Source: Lamellibrachia columna | Taxonomy: Eukaryota > Annelida > Polychaeta > Sabellida > Siboglinidae | DNA: 64,000 nt | NCBI GenBank assembly: GCA_963662155.1 | Contig: OY759265.1 | Span: 13,063,929 to 13,127,928, forward strand | Reading direction: 5' to 3' | Part shown: in pieces, positions 44,908 to 56,485 of the stretch | How the letters are laid out: every line of letters starts with the position of its first letter | Position numbering within the stretch: position 1 is the first letter of the stretch | Notes under the pieces: model-generated | Database searches by the model: none | Told to the model about the DNA's origin: nothing | What the model saw: only the letters and a program-made list of their open reading frames with translations | Position numbers and translations under genes: made by a program

Positions 44908-45262
44908 GTAAGTTAAACATACTATCTTTATAAATGTAATTGGAGTACAAATTGCCATAACAGCATGAGTAATATGTTAAGCCTGTGTAGTGTTACAGAG
45001 ACTATGCCACTATGTCATAACTTTATTGTACTTTGCTAGTGCTGGTGAAACTATTACATCATCGGGTAATGACGTCAACAATTTAGCATTGTGATTATTT
45101 TTTTCAGGCTTTCAGTGATTAAACTCGCATTCTGTGTTGTATGAATTTATCAAAATGTCTTCTGATTAATTTTTCAGTGATTAAACTTGCATTCTGTGTT
45201 GCATAATATTTATAGTGAATTTAACAAAATGTCTTCTGATTCTTTTCTATTTCACATTGTAG

Positions 45263-45453
45263 GTGAAAGCGTGCCCGCATGCCAGCACAAAATGAAGACT
45301 GGCTCCCGAGCTTCAGCCCATCAAAACAGATGGTACCTGGGATGTAGTAGGTATCGACCTGATGGGGCCTTACTTCGAAACTTCGAACGGGGTAAATACA
45401 TTTTCACTGCGACTGATTTGTTTTCTAAGTTTGTCTTCGCAAGGCCGATTAAG
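45263..45453 (+). pseudogene. Integrase relic exon 2 (CxxC and first catalytic Asp)
   Basis: The acceptor is tcacattgtag and the donor gtacta. Reading across frames gives a CPxC-like end of the zinc site, LAPELQPIKTDGTWDVVGI and DLMGPYFETSN with the first catalytic Asp. GKYIFTATDLFSKFVFARPI follows after a one-base shift in gaacggggtaaa. A TGA and at least one more indel (cgcatgcc) interrupt it. The wording VVGIDLMGP...KYIxTATDLFSK is diagnostic of Gypsy-like integrase cores. Confidence 0.8.
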
Positions 45454-45800
45454 GTACTAATAGCACTGCACAGTTCTGTTTGGCTTTCAATCATATTGTG
45501 TGTCCACTCCTATATGCACAGTTTATTACCGACCTTCGCACATCCATTTATGGACATGGTAAATGACACTATAGGCTAACTTTGTTATCAGCCCTCACTG
45601 TAACCAATTGAACTGACTTTCTTCAAATACTATTGCATTTGACAGTGTTAACATTGATGCTGTTTTGGGCAATATTATCTAGCTTCCTTGCTTCTCTTGG
45701 ACGTATGCTTTATATGTGGATTACAGTATATGTATCTATCATGGCAAATGTATGAAGTGCAAATGTACAATAATGTTCAATGATGAATTCTGATTGACAG

Positions 45801-45911
45801 TGACAGAGCAAAGCTGCAGGGTATGCCAGTGCTGCTATCATTGACCTCTTCTATTCCTACGGGCCACCACAACGCCTCCTGAGTGACCAAGGTCGTGAAT
45901 TTATAAATGTG
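45801..45911 (+). pseudogene. Integrase relic exon 3 (second catalytic Asp)
   Basis: The frame reads AGYASAAIIDLFYSYGPPQR, then LLSDQGREFINV before a gtatgg donor. SDQGREFIN is the second catalytic Asp block of the DDE integrase. The third block with Glu was not found between here and 46,067. Confidence 0.8.
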
Positions 45912-46067
45912 GTATGGCACAAATATACTTCTCACTTGGCTGCTTATTATTATTTTACATATTACTATTAGCATTAAAATAATAATATGCATATTTTGGT
46001 GATGTTAGGATGCATGTCAGTTGTCTCATTTTAATGAACTATATCACATTATGCTTGTCTGATGCAG

Positions 46068-46220
46068 ATGGTAAGCTGGAGGCCAACTGGCTCGGTCCAT
46101 ACACGGTTAAGACCGTCGGACCGAACCATCAGGCGGTCTTAGAGAAGGACGGGGTGCTGTTGAAGCACAAAGTGAACTTTGGCCAGCTCAAGCCATATTT
46201 AGATCGCACGTTTCATGAAG
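46068..46220 (+). pseudogene. Integrase relic exon 4 (C-terminal strand domain)
   Basis: The acceptor is gtctgatgcag and the donor gtatag. GKLEANWLGPYTVKTVGPNH leads to VLLKHKVNFGQLKPYLDR. This is the C-terminal beta-barrel of Gypsy-type integrases (KxxxxWLGPYxVxxV...NxxxLKPY). It is fully open. Confidence 0.75.
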
Positions 46221-46369
46221 GTATAGTAAACTTATCTGTTTTTTATATGTATTTTTAGTAATGTTTTTTTATTGTTTTTCTCTTGGCTGGGTGCTGCATA
46301 TTTCTTCCCATTGTATCAAATAACAGGCATGAGGTGATTAACTTCACCTAATCATTAACTTAATAATTA

Positions 46370-46600
46370 ATGAGTACTGCCTGCCCAGCTGCTGCACTCG
46401 TTTCGACTACCACCCGCCCAGCTGCTGCAATCGTGACGACTACCACCCGCCCAGCTACGGCAATCGTGACGATTACCACCCGTCCAGCTACGGCAATCGT
46501 GACGACTACCACCCGTCCAGCTGCTGCAATCGTGACGACTACCACCCGCCCAGCTGCTGCACTCCTTTCGACTACCGCCTGCCCAGCGATGACTTCCTCA
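46370..46600. repeat. 33-bp coding minisatellite, about 6 units
   Basis: The repeated unit cgactaccacccgcccagct plus gctgcaatcgtga is 33 bases and encodes TTTRPAAAIVT. It stays in frame with the protease region that follows. It makes a Thr/Ala/Pro linker between integrase and protease parts. Confidence 0.9.
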
Positions 46601-47175
46601 CTGCTGTCAGTGCCAACCAAGCGGCCACACATCAAGAAAGCTAAGGTTGTGTGTTCGTCAAAACAGCAGCGTGTGGACTTCGTTTTAGAGGAGTTCAGTT
46701 TGCTGACAGACGACCACGTATGGGTAGAACTACAATTGCTGAAGAAGCAATTTCCTGGAATGGCCGGCTTGCAAAACCCAGTTCTCGGTGCCGTTCTGCA
46801 GTTCGCTGTTGCGAGTGGACCGTTTGTGCATGTACTGCATGATGGAGAACTGCACAGGGTAACTGTCGCCACTCCACCACCCCACGTGGATGCAGATGTC
46901 ATCGTTTATGACTCGCTCAACAGAAGTGTCAACATGCACTGCAAAATGCAGATTGCATCACTGCTGTGAACAACACACTCAAGAATCAGGTGTGTTGTTG
47001 ACACCAGTCAGCGACAGAGTGGGGTCATTGATTGTGGGCTCTACGCCATTGCAGCAGCAACATCTGTGTGTTATGAGGAATTCCCCAGTGGCGAGTACGA
47101 TCAGGCTGCAATGCGTGGACACTTGCGAACCTGCATCGAACGTGGTGTCATGACACACTTCCCAAGCAGCATGAG
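46601..47175 (+). pseudogene. Ulp1/C48-like cysteine protease relic
   Basis: The open frame to 46,969 has a WVELQLLKKQFPGMAGLQNP piece, then FVHVLHDGELHRVTVA with the candidate catalytic His (46,853-46,855). VIVYDSLNRSVNMHCKMQIA follows, with the Asp at 46,910. After a frame change it continues RQSGVIDCGLYAIAAATSVC, with the Gln and the catalytic Cys (47,033-47,035), then AAMRGHLRTCIERGVMTHFP and a gttaga donor. His, Asp, Gln and Cys are all present, but the usual HW is HR and a stop/frameshift splits the domain near 46,969-47,000. Ulp1-type proteases cleave ubiquitin-like modifiers. The same pairing with a Gypsy-like integrase is known from Ginger-type transposons. Confidence 0.7.
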
Positions 47176-48094
47176 GTTAGACTTTATGTGTAACTTAATA
47201 ATTGCCATGATATTGAAGAGTACGCATTTATATAACGCGAGTGGGATCTTTAATTTCCCTTGGCATAAACAGTAGATGTAAAATATATGCATATGATAAT
47301 TATACATGTGTACGTATATATTCAATGTGGTTGAAATATATTGAAAGATACTGGTATAGTTGAAATGTTTTCATGTAGGAAATTGTTCACAATTTATGCT
47401 GATTCTTTTGGTGGGATAGGCTGTAATATTTTCACCAAAATATAATAAAAACCACATTCTCTGATGTTATACATGCTCAGCAAATGTTTCACTTTGTTTG
47501 GATAGGTCTGCAGACACGTGTGCACATCTGAGTCACGATTGTGAAAAGGATGACTGACTTCTCACAGAAAAAGTGCTATGTTAAGGTAAATGTCTGTTTT
47601 GTAGTTTGAAGTTTTATTTTTTTCATAACACAATAGTGAGAAATTATTTTTCTTGTCATTATGACTAAAATGTCTTTGTGCATCATTATGCAGGCGATTT
47701 CCAAACAAACATATCACATGTGCTTAGGTACGTATCCTAATTAAAGGTGCTTAATCAATTTGTTTTTTGTTTTGGTACATTTTTGTCCAATTCAACAACA
47801 GGAATAAATATCGGGCTTTTGACATGCCGCGATAACACACTTTGCTGAAAGTGATCTTTTTTGCACCAGTAAACCTGATGACGAGTTGATGCAGCACCTA
47901 TAGTTTTTTTTGCAGACAAATTGTTGCTTTGTTGTTGCAAATTAGACTTAAGTTTATGTTCATCTAACCTTTTGTTATGACGGGTCACTTTAACGTTCAT
48001 TCTGTTGCATGTTTAGTTTAAGACCACAGATTTTTATAGTATATTTTTGACAGATAGGTAAGTACTATCCAACATTCTTCTTTATAACTATAAA
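47176..48094. other. Spacer, nothing firm
   Basis: A possible 3' end of the protease gene (ctcacagaaaaagtgctatg before gtaaat at about 47,585) is too short to support. Confidence 0.4.
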
Positions 48095-48273
48095 TACAGT
48101 CAACCTTGCATACGTCAGATTCTCCTAAGTCGTATCTTCGCTCAGCTTGGACACAATTCCGACTTGGAATGTATTTATTTCCCATACGAAATCTATGTCT
48201 AAGTCGGATCTTCACCTAACTCGGATTAAATCCCTTGGTCCCATTGATTCCGACTTATGTGAGGTTTACTGTA
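48095..48273. mobile_element. MITE of pogo/Tigger type with TA target site
   Basis: The left end reads ta-cagtcaaccttgcata and the right end, reversed, ta-cagtaaacctcacata: 18-base terminal inverted repeats with three mismatches, flanked by TA. The body is 175 bases and non-coding. It has internal complementary pieces (cgacttatgtgagg, ctaagtcgtatcttcg, ctaagtcggatcttcacc). Ends of the form CAGT..AACCT..CATA are typical of Tigger/pogo elements. Confidence 0.75.
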
Positions 48274-48493
48274 AGTCTACACTTGTCAAGGGCTAGAAAT
48301 ACATCAAATAACCTACTTGTCCGCAGGCAGTTATAATAAAAAAGACATTTTCTGACAACTGGTATCATTAATTTAGAGCCCAGCGTTTGTAGTGAATTAT
48401 CTAATACAGTGTGCAAATGATTTTTTAAAGCTATTTGTTTTCAATATTGTCACCTGTTCTTTTACATGTACAAATCCCATGATTTTGTTTCAG

Positions 48494-48609
48494 ATTTTCT
48501 TTCACTGGATGATGACTTGGTGGAGTGGAATCCTGACAAAGTTGCCCCACATGTACAAGAGGCCTACGCTCTCATTACAACATGCACAAAGAGACAGTTT
48601 GCTGATAAG
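48494..48609 (+). CDS. Exon i of the unrecognised gene
   Basis: The acceptor is gattttgtttcag and the donor gtagca. 2 + 38 codons, ending at a codon boundary: FLSLDDDLVEWNPDKVAPHV, then ITTCTKRQFADK. Confidence 0.6.
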
Positions 48610-50970
48610 GTAGCAATACTTAAGACAATAATGGTAACCGTAAAATGGCAAAATCAAACACTTCGTAACTTAGCTAATATTTTATGGATTTTGATGAACT
48701 TTCCATCAATATTAGTATGGACATCTATCATGCAAATTATGTATTCTATCATCCCTAATTCATTTGCATATCCCTCATTTTCATGTAGAAATGTGACTAT
48801 TAAAATATATGTCTGCAAATGTCACTCTATAATACAGCAATTACATATTAATGGAATTTTGCAGGGTTTGAAATTATAAGATGTTAAATTTTATATGTGT
48901 TTACAGGTGAGGGACATTGTGCTCAGCGACCTTCATGACATGTTCACATTCCAAGAACCCAAGTAAGTTAGCTATTATAATATATATTATAATAAGAATC
49001 TTCAGGCTTTAAATTTCAAAACAAGCCATCACCATGTAGCATCTATAGGACCAATGTCCAAAAAAGTGTAGAAATGGATTTTTGGAGGTCCGAGAAAACA
49101 AATTTTTATTCTAAAGAATTAAGTAATATGTTCTTATTGTATGCATAGGGGGATATTTTCCATCAAGTGTTCAAGTTTAATATGCATTATTTTTGTTGTA
49201 ACTGTTACTTAAAGTCATGCCTGATTTTCATCGCTCTTAGTGGGAGCAATCCATGGTAACATTTTCGTTAGCCTGACTATAATTCACGGCTTGAGAGGCA
49301 AGACACAATTTTTACTAAATGTACACTATAACTCCTATAATTACAAGGAGTGCAGACAGGAGCCTCAAGATCTTACACAAAAATAATGATCATTCTTTAA
49401 AACAAAAGTAGTGTTATCAACTTGCTTTTACGTATACATTGTAGGAATTGCAGTCACATTTATATTTATACATCAAACTAAGTGCTATGTATCTCTACAA
49501 ATGATATTTGATCTGTTTTTAGAGCAGGCCGCATTCCAGCGAAGTATGCACGACATTGTGCAGCACTGAGGGGACAACGCCTTAGACTATTGACCGACTA
49601 TGCTGCCCTTGCCTCGGCATGTCCTGGGGTAAGATACCAAACAATGCTATTGAGATATGTTGTAGTGAAACATTTGCTCTTGAAATATATGGTAGATTTT
49701 CACTTGTGCAGGTGGGCCACTTCGCTGTCTTTGTCACCCACCTCGTCCAGTATTTGCCAAAATTGCCACCTCACAGCTATTTCTTGTGCTCATATTTTTT
49801 CTGTTTATTATAAATAAATTAACAAATTAAAGTCGTGAAAGCATCACTAAAGTACATAGCAGGTCGTGTATGCATTCGATACCTTATCCAATCTATCAGT
49901 GTCTATGGGCTTGCCTTGGACATCATGTATGTTGAAGGGTAAGAACAAAAGTGAGGTTGACAAATGGTCAAATTCTAAAGTTTTATTTCAGTTTCCTTCT
50001 AACTTTAATGGAAAACGCTATTTTGAAGTTAGGTTTTGAACACATTATAAGTTTTGTTACAATGCAAATCATTGTGCTTTATTTGTTCTATCTATACCGT
50101 CCTTTCTTTTTAATAACCTTTCGGTTATGATGCATTGCTTATAGATGGTATTTATTAAATAATTTATTGCTGACGCATTTCACGTTTTAGGTTGTGGAAA
50201 CACTGCTCATACAGGCAAAGAGGGCATGTGAGACAACAATCATAACAGGGTTGTACTCCACCGAAACCCTGTATCTGGTGCCAGACAATTTGAGGAAATT
50301 GTCATCTCTGTAAGTTACAAAAATAAGGGTAATTTATCTAATTATACGTGAATACATTTATGTACAATATATGGCACACTTCTTTTTTTAACTCTGTACA
50401 TCATGTGTTACGAACACCTGGATTATGAAGCTTTTAAGGTGTAAGTAGGAATAATCTAACGATATATGCTCACTAGACGTAACACCACTGCAGTCTTTTA
50501 AAATTGCTTCTCAATATAATAGTTCGTCAAATCTGACATTATTTTACTTCAAACTCTCTACTATGTGAATAGCCTATTTGAATTTCATATTCAGAATAAT
50601 GAAGGTCCACGAATGGATTAAAAAATCTGCGTGTCATTGACACATTGCTAACTTCAAATAACAAATTCACAAAGCAACACACTTATAATAGAGGTGCTAT
50701 TCTAACAGTATTCCTTGAAGACTACTGGGTCAATTGTATGTTTCTTCTGTATTAGGCTGTGCAGGATTTCTCATCAAAATAATAATAACATTTATTTTGT
50801 TCAGCGCCACATGCAATATTGTTCACAGAGCTTTACAGTTGCATTATATGTGTAATTCATTCCATTGCAGCGCATCGTACAAGAGGCTTGTTGTCGAACC
50901 ATTTCTGTTTGGTCAAACACTTCAAGCCCTTGGCCTGAAAGAAGAACACGCCAATGCAATCGTTGGTTAG
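48494..50970 (+). CDS. Unrecognised multi-exon gene, exons open and in phase
   Basis: Exons join in phase at 48,494-48,609, 48,907-48,962 and 49,523-49,628, each with a good AG acceptor and gtaagt-like donors. A possible exon from 49,712 (VGHFAVFVTHLVQYLPKLPP) lacks a clear donor, and 49,833-49,938 is uncertain. The end is exons 50,191-50,309 and 50,871-50,970, in phase and closed by TAG. Key wording: LDDDLVEWNPDKVAPHVQEA, KAGRIPAKYARHCAALRGQR, RACETTIITGLYSTETLYLV and LFGQTLQALGLKEEHANAIV. It is helix-rich, with no signal peptide. The upstream start is not found. The LxxLGLxxEHA piece resembles the stretch before the COMM domain of some COMMD proteins, but nothing else fits, so I give no name. 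Confidence 0.6.
48907..48962 (+). CDS. Exon ii of the unrecognised gene
   Basis: The acceptor is gtgtttacag and the donor gtaagt. 18 codons + 2 bases: VRDIVLSDLHDMFTFQEP. Confidence 0.6.
49523..49628 (+). CDS. Exon iii of the unrecognised gene
   Basis: The acceptor is ctgtttttag and the donor gtaaga. 1 + 35 codons: AGRIPAKYARHCAALRGQR, then LLTDYAALASACPG. It joins exon ii in phase. Confidence 0.6.
50191..50309 (+). CDS. Penultimate exon of the unrecognised gene
   Basis: The acceptor is cacgttttag and the donor gtaagt. 39 codons + 2 bases: VVETLLIQAKRACETTIITG, then LYSTETLYLVPDNLRKLSS. Confidence 0.6.
50871..50970 (+). CDS. Terminal exon of the unrecognised gene
   Basis: The acceptor is attccattgcag. 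The single base completes a Leu codon with the previous exon, then ASYKRLVVEPFLFGQTLQ, ALGLKEEHANAIVG and TAG. An aataaa signal lies downstream at about 51,130. Confidence 0.6.
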
Positions 50971-51564
50971 CCAGATGTGACACTATCGATTGCACTAAGC
51001 CTCGTTATGTTAATTTGTTGTCATTTGTATTCGCTGCCGATTGTGCTGACTTAGCAGACCCACTCTTTGATTGAATCGTCTTATAAGTAATGTTATGTAA
51101 GACTTCAAATTGTTGCACTGGTGTGCATGAATAAACTGTGTGACAATTGATTTGACGTTTACTTCTACTCAAATAATGCACTCACAATCTAGGATAAATA
51201 TGATCAATGCTAAACATGTATAATTGGGCATAATAATACAATTATTACTATTATATTTATGAAAGCCATTTTAATAAATTGTACCCATTCATTCATGACT
51301 CATACATACACATATTCTCTCCCAATTCATTACTGTGTGATATAAATGGGGCATTGTCAGTATTTAGGATCCTAAGCCTGTTGGTCTACTCACTCTGAAC
51401 TGAATATGCAGCTGCCATGGCATTTTTAATATACAACTATGTGGCAACACAATTTCTGTGTACAAAATATGCAGTACACAACACCATAACGCTGAATGCC
51501 AATACCATACAATACCCATTAGCATGTTTTACAAATTTGATCCAGTCAATCAAAAATACAAGGA
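50971..51564. other. 3' flank of the multi-exon gene
   Basis: Contains gaataaactg at about 51,128, a possible polyadenylation signal. Otherwise AT-rich with no gene. Confidence 0.4.
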
Positions 51565-51655
51565 CAACTAAAAAATTAACAAGCACAATTGCATGGTGAA
51601 TCTATAGATTTCGCCCAGTATAGTAATTATACACTAATTATATCCTTAGTAAATT
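51565..51655. repeat. Dispersed 90-base repeat, copy 2
   Basis: aagcacaattgcatggtgaa, tctatagatttcgcccagta and tagtaattatacactaatta align with 44,310-44,400. The divergence is clearly higher than in the segmental duplication. Confidence 0.65.
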
Positions 51656-52171
51656 AATTATCTGATGCATGCAACATACAACGTTTAATTGAACTTAACT
51701 TTGCACAATCATGTGTATAATAACAGTTATCAACTTATAATGACCACGAACTATACAACAAGAAATAACAGTCATTCCCATATTCTTAAATGTAGGCTAA
51801 TTGCAGTGACATTAGCCCCAACTATTCATGCATAAAAAAATCAATCAACCAATTCACTTTATTGTCCTAAAAGGATAGTTATTTTACAGCTCAAAAAAAT
51901 CTAATATATATATATATATCATGTAAAAAACATTTTAAGATGTGAAAATAGTCGTATGTTTTTTTTTTATTAATACAATTTAATGCATTCATGTATACAT
52001 ATGGTAATTATATAATAAATTAGTATCAAAAGCAAGCTTTACATTCAACTAGCAACATATAACAGTAAAATAATTCAGACCAAACGTTTTGTTTATGTAG
52101 CCTACTGGATATATCGCCTACTGAAATATTAATTTTGGTTTATTTGTTTCCTCTCTTGCATTTCAACACAG
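51656..52171. other. AT-rich spacer
   Basis: Short (TA)n at about 51,903-51,920. No gene seen. Confidence 0.5.
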
Positions 52172-52290
52172 CACAGGTTATAGGTCAAAAACTACCAAAT
52201 GTCGATGTTCCTCCCATATTGGGCAGACCTACAGAATTCATTGTTGTAAACATCTTTGTCAAAATAATTACCAACGCTATAGATTTCTAT
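52172..52290 (+). CDS. Possible exon, faint ligand-gated channel similarity
   Basis: A strong acceptor (tttcctctcttgcatttcaacacag) precedes AQVIGQKLPNVDVPPILGRP, then TEFIVVNIFVKIITNAIDF. The VxVNIFVxxIxxID wording recalls the first strand of the Cys-loop receptor ligand-binding domain. No donor is found where the family would have one, and no further receptor exons are seen. Treat as a weak candidate. Confidence 0.22.
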
Positions 52291-52350
52291 CCACGATTAA
52301 CCTTTGTCCACTACGTAACACTGTTAAAACATTATTGTTCCATACATTAA

Positions 52351-54440
52351 TGTGGAAGTCACATTTTCTCATGAGGGTGTGACCCAATAGAATAATTTAA
52401 ATTTGTATGAACGGTCGTAATTTAAGACCACTTGTATTATGTAGGTTGCTTGTATCATAAGACATTATTAATTATGGGGCAACGGAAAGACACGGTTTAC
52501 GTACTCAACTCCGTATTTCCCTTCTCAAAGTTTTTTCGCTACTGGGATAGTTGGTTTGTAGCTATGAAATAAACAAATGTCAATAACAGTATTGTCACAT
52601 CTTTAGCATTAATAGACATGGTTTTCTGGGATGACTTCTGCAAAATGTGTGTGTGCGTGTGTGTGATTCCAAGATTCCACCACACCGATCACCACACCGC
52701 TTATCAGAAATCATACTTTTGCACGTTATTTATTTTAGTTTGCAGGCCTATGGTACGTTATAATAGTATCTTCATTTATTGTTATATTTTCCACTTTCTC
52801 TATCTTTCTCTCTCTTCTAAGAAGAACTTGATAGCATGGTCCATATTTGGTATATCCACATTATTAGACCGTCAAGAAAGCAAGTGTCTCCAAGTGGAAA
52901 GCCAATAGTTATGTTTCACCTACCGCATATTTACGGTGTTCATAACGAACTCTGAGAAGTCAACCAGCAACGCATCGCCGCCTACCAAGAGGAATGTGTA
53001 TGCAAAAGTTCCATCCCTGTGACGAAACTGTGTTTCAATTGTGCTGTTTGATAATGCAGGAACATTTCTGGAATGTTCCTTCTTCTCTCGTAGAAGGAAT
53101 GGGATTATATCAAGGTCTAAGGAATTAAATACGGGCGAATGTGTAGATATTAAAATGTAAGCGTACGGGCCGCTAGCTACATGTACACGTCCACGTACAC
53201 TTACATGTTTCACGTGCTGAATAGTCATACAATAACACGTTGGTTTGGACATAATTGTTGACGTTTGTGTCTAAACAACGTTCATGTCTATGTACATTTG
53301 TGATTGTTTGGGATATTACTCAGAACTTCAGAATTATATTATGTGCATTATGTTTATGAAATTGTATTAGTCATGTATTATAATTGCATCGTTGTTTTAA
53401 AGATGTCCTTAGACATCAGACAAATAAGGGATGGTAGTATAAGTTCGCAAAGTCCTAAACACTATACGTGTTTTTGACTTTGCATACTTATGCGACCACC
53501 CATAACATGGGTAAATTAAGATACGGCGATAGCGGTTTGTTATGTTTATGCATGTGACCGGTTTTCATTCACGGCCATAGACCTGGAAATTAAGTTAGGC
53601 CTGCCATTTTGATTTGTTCATCATCCTGTTGCGTAGTCACATTATATTATTCTTTGTGGGGTTGACGTTAATTACCGTGTATACTAATTACCGCTTGTCA
53701 TACGGGTTAACTGGCGGACTCCATGTCCTTCACCCTTATTATTGTGTCCGTCATGTTAGTCTTAAATAGTATATAACGATTGAAAAAAGGGTATGTGTGT
53801 ATATCCTTGAATCCGGTTGATTTCCTCTCTCCTTGGTCTTCTCTATTTCTTTCCAGGCTTCCTTCTTTTCGCATACTGCCTCTGTACCTTCACAGAGGCA
53901 GCCCCTATATTGAAGTATGCTAACAATGTGTGCTAACAATGCCCCTATAATGAAGAGAGCGTGTGGACAACGACTACGTAATTCGGTTGGGTGGGCAACT
54001 AGTTCCTGTAACATTACTGCACGTGCAGTTTTATATGGTTTTCAGTCTCTGCTAAGTACAAATCTATTTCGCCAAACACAAATGTTCCAAACCACCCATA
54101 GCTCAAAACTGTAGTTGATGAAACTAAAAGGGAGTACAACATTATACATTATTCTTCCCCTATTGTTCACTTTATGCGATTAGATAGGACTTCGCTCTGC
54201 TTTGTATTTGTTCTTATTGTATAGAGTTACAATAAATTTGAATTTAATTTTTTAGTACAGTCGACTAAACTGATTCATTCAGACAGATGTACTTTTATGT
54301 GGATTAAATATATCCATTTAGCAGGTCCTTAAACAACTGTTTTATTCAAATTTGTGCTTAGTGTAAGGTGAAAACGTGGTGCTACTCTATCCCCTTTGCA
54401 GGTAAATTCCAAATGTATGTTGTCATGAACAACATGTTCT
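52351..54440. other. Spacer, nothing supported
   Basis: Several short ORFs (for example 110 codons on minus at 52,920-53,252) lack domains or splice context. 54,090-54,240 is AT-rich. Confidence 0.45.
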
Positions 54441-54459
54441 TCATTGGCAATCAACTCGC

Positions 54460-54780
54460 AGCACTCAGTAGGACAGGCAAGGTCAGGGTGTGGCACGCCA
54501 TGCACTGAACTAGCAGTTCAATATATCATGATTGCTGCACTCAGTATGACATGCAAGGTCGGGGTGTGGCATACAATGAAAGAACTTGCAGGTAAATCTC
54601 TCACCGTGGAAGATTTTTCGCTCACATTGGCTCCATTCAATATGACAGGCAATGTCGGGGTATGGCATGCCATGGCACAGAACTGGCAGGCAAATCATAC
54701 GGTGGCTGCACTCAACAGGGCAGGCAAGGTCGGGGTGTGCCATGCCATGACACGACACAGAACTGGCAGGTAAGGCTCCT
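54460..54780. repeat. Degenerate 75-93 bp tandem repeat, about 4 units
   Basis: Units share caggcaaggtcggggtgtgg, catgccatg, cacagaactggcagg and a ctgcactcagtatgaca-like start. A 35-base core (gggtgttgcacgccatgaca, cagaactg) is also found once in each array 2 unit (for example about 12,219) and at 5,305. Confidence 0.8.
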
Positions 54781-54784
54781 CGTG

Positions 54785-55313
54785 ACGGCCAATCAGTGGT
54801 CTCTAGGGGGTCGCAGCGGAGATAGTTTTGTATAAGTATATGGACAAATGAAATGTTATGCAAATGAGCAAAATTGCACCAGCAATTCGCTATTTCTATA
54901 AGGATGTTGTTTCATCATATTTTAGTTGTCATCTTTTGAATGAAACTGTGATGTGTATTTCATAAATATCTTGCAAATACAGCAGTTTTTGAGATTTGTG
55001 TATTAAGGTAAAAAGTATTAAAGTATAGCTAATGTGTCCTTGAAATACCCATATTCGTTGTAATAATTAAAAATAACTGAAGCTTTATATTTACTTGTCA
55101 TCACGATTAACATGCTTTGCGTTATAACCGTGACAAAACAGATAAATAAAACACAGTGTGCATGTTTTTTATGCTAGAAAATAAGAAAATATTAGTATGG
55201 GCATTGAAAAACGTGTTGTTGCTATTTTTTAATGATGATAACCAGGTCACTTTTATATAACGTTTATGCACTCTTATATCCACAGTTGTGTAATTTAAGA
55301 TAACATATACAAG
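54785..55313. other. AT-rich spacer
   Basis: No gene or repeat is supported. Confidence 0.5.
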
Positions 55314-55610
55314 AGAAAGCTTGATTCTCTTTTCAATTAATCCAAATTGAAGCATTGATTATGATTACAGCTAAAGTCATATTAGTCTGGATGGATACGG
55401 TTAGGACACAGCTAATTTCCATGGCATGATCAGCACACAGCCTGGCTTGATGCCCTTGGCATCATTCAAGGTCATCTCCATAGAGAACGTGGAACCACAC
55501 CTTCAGTATATCCACAGTAATGGCTTTGGTAAGTCACATTGAGAGGATCTTAAATTACAAGCATTAGATATTTAAGTAAATTAGTATATATATAATGTTA
55601 CGTAATAATT
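55314..55610. repeat. Dispersed segment, copy 2 (partner at 18,655-19,050)
   Basis: See the partner. This copy lacks about 90 bases in the middle (the piece around 18,730-18,830) but keeps the catggcatgatcagcacaca-type core, the ggctttggtaagt ending and the AT-rich tail attagatatttaagtaaatt. Confidence 0.75.
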
Positions 55611-56485
55611 TTTTTTATATACCTTCCATTGTGCTGTTTTCTAGAAAGTGCTGTCTGTGTGGAAATATAGATAACTATAGTTGCTATTCTTGGTGTTTTA
55701 TTGGGAAACTGGGCACCTCTTTGTTGTTAGTGTGGACCCGCCTGTTATGTGAAGAGGAATGCTTTTATTTAAGAAAAAATAACAACTCCTAATAATTCTT
55801 ACATCCGTAAATACAAATTATAATAATTATACATACATCGACCAATCAAAAGTGTATAATGGATAGACAAAATCATGGCATGCAATAGGAGCATAAGTTG
55901 ATAAGACAATAGGGTCATGAGATACATGAATTTAATAGTAAAATTCGAGGAGCCACCTTAATTTTTTTATTAACTCAAATTACTGGGCCAGCAATTTGCA
56001 TTTTTGACTGATGTGACTGCTTAAATAATAAATTACTAACTGTAATTCATTGTACGTCTCCAAAGACAGTCAAAATAAACTTCAGTAACTGGACAATTTG
56101 CAGACATTATGTATATATAAAGCAGTAAAAGAACAATATCCAGGATATATTTTGTCTAATAAACAGTATTTCCGGAATAGAGTCCATGTATTTAAAGATA
56201 GGATATTGTCCAGATAATATTGGTAGGGATACAATCAGGCGGAAACGTTAACTTATATATGGTCCGACTCATGACGTCGGACGGAGCAGGCCGCGTTTCG
56301 TTGAGCTCTCGTGTGACGATGTTCTCTTGTTACAAATGCGACAGAAAATAATGAAGTTATCTAATGGCATCGAACTTCCAACGATCCGTACGATGAATCT
56401 GGTGAGATAAACATTCACAATACCCTAAGATGGGGGTGGATTTGCACATAATCTATGGGTCTGTCAGATTCAGCGTGCTGCCATA
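55611..56485. other. Spacer upstream of LINE ORF1 relic
   Basis: No gene is supported. The last 250 bases are less AT-rich (gacgtcggacggagcaggcc) and may be the 5' region of the LINE. Confidence 0.4.

Noticed and set aside
50871..50970. COMMD4-like gene
   Set aside because: Only LxxLGLxxEHA is shared. The other exons do not resemble COMMD proteins, so no name was given.
44310..51655. LTRs of one retrotransposon
   Set aside because: The direct repeats are only about 90 bases, diverged, lack TG...CA ends, and enclose an apparently unrelated intact gene.
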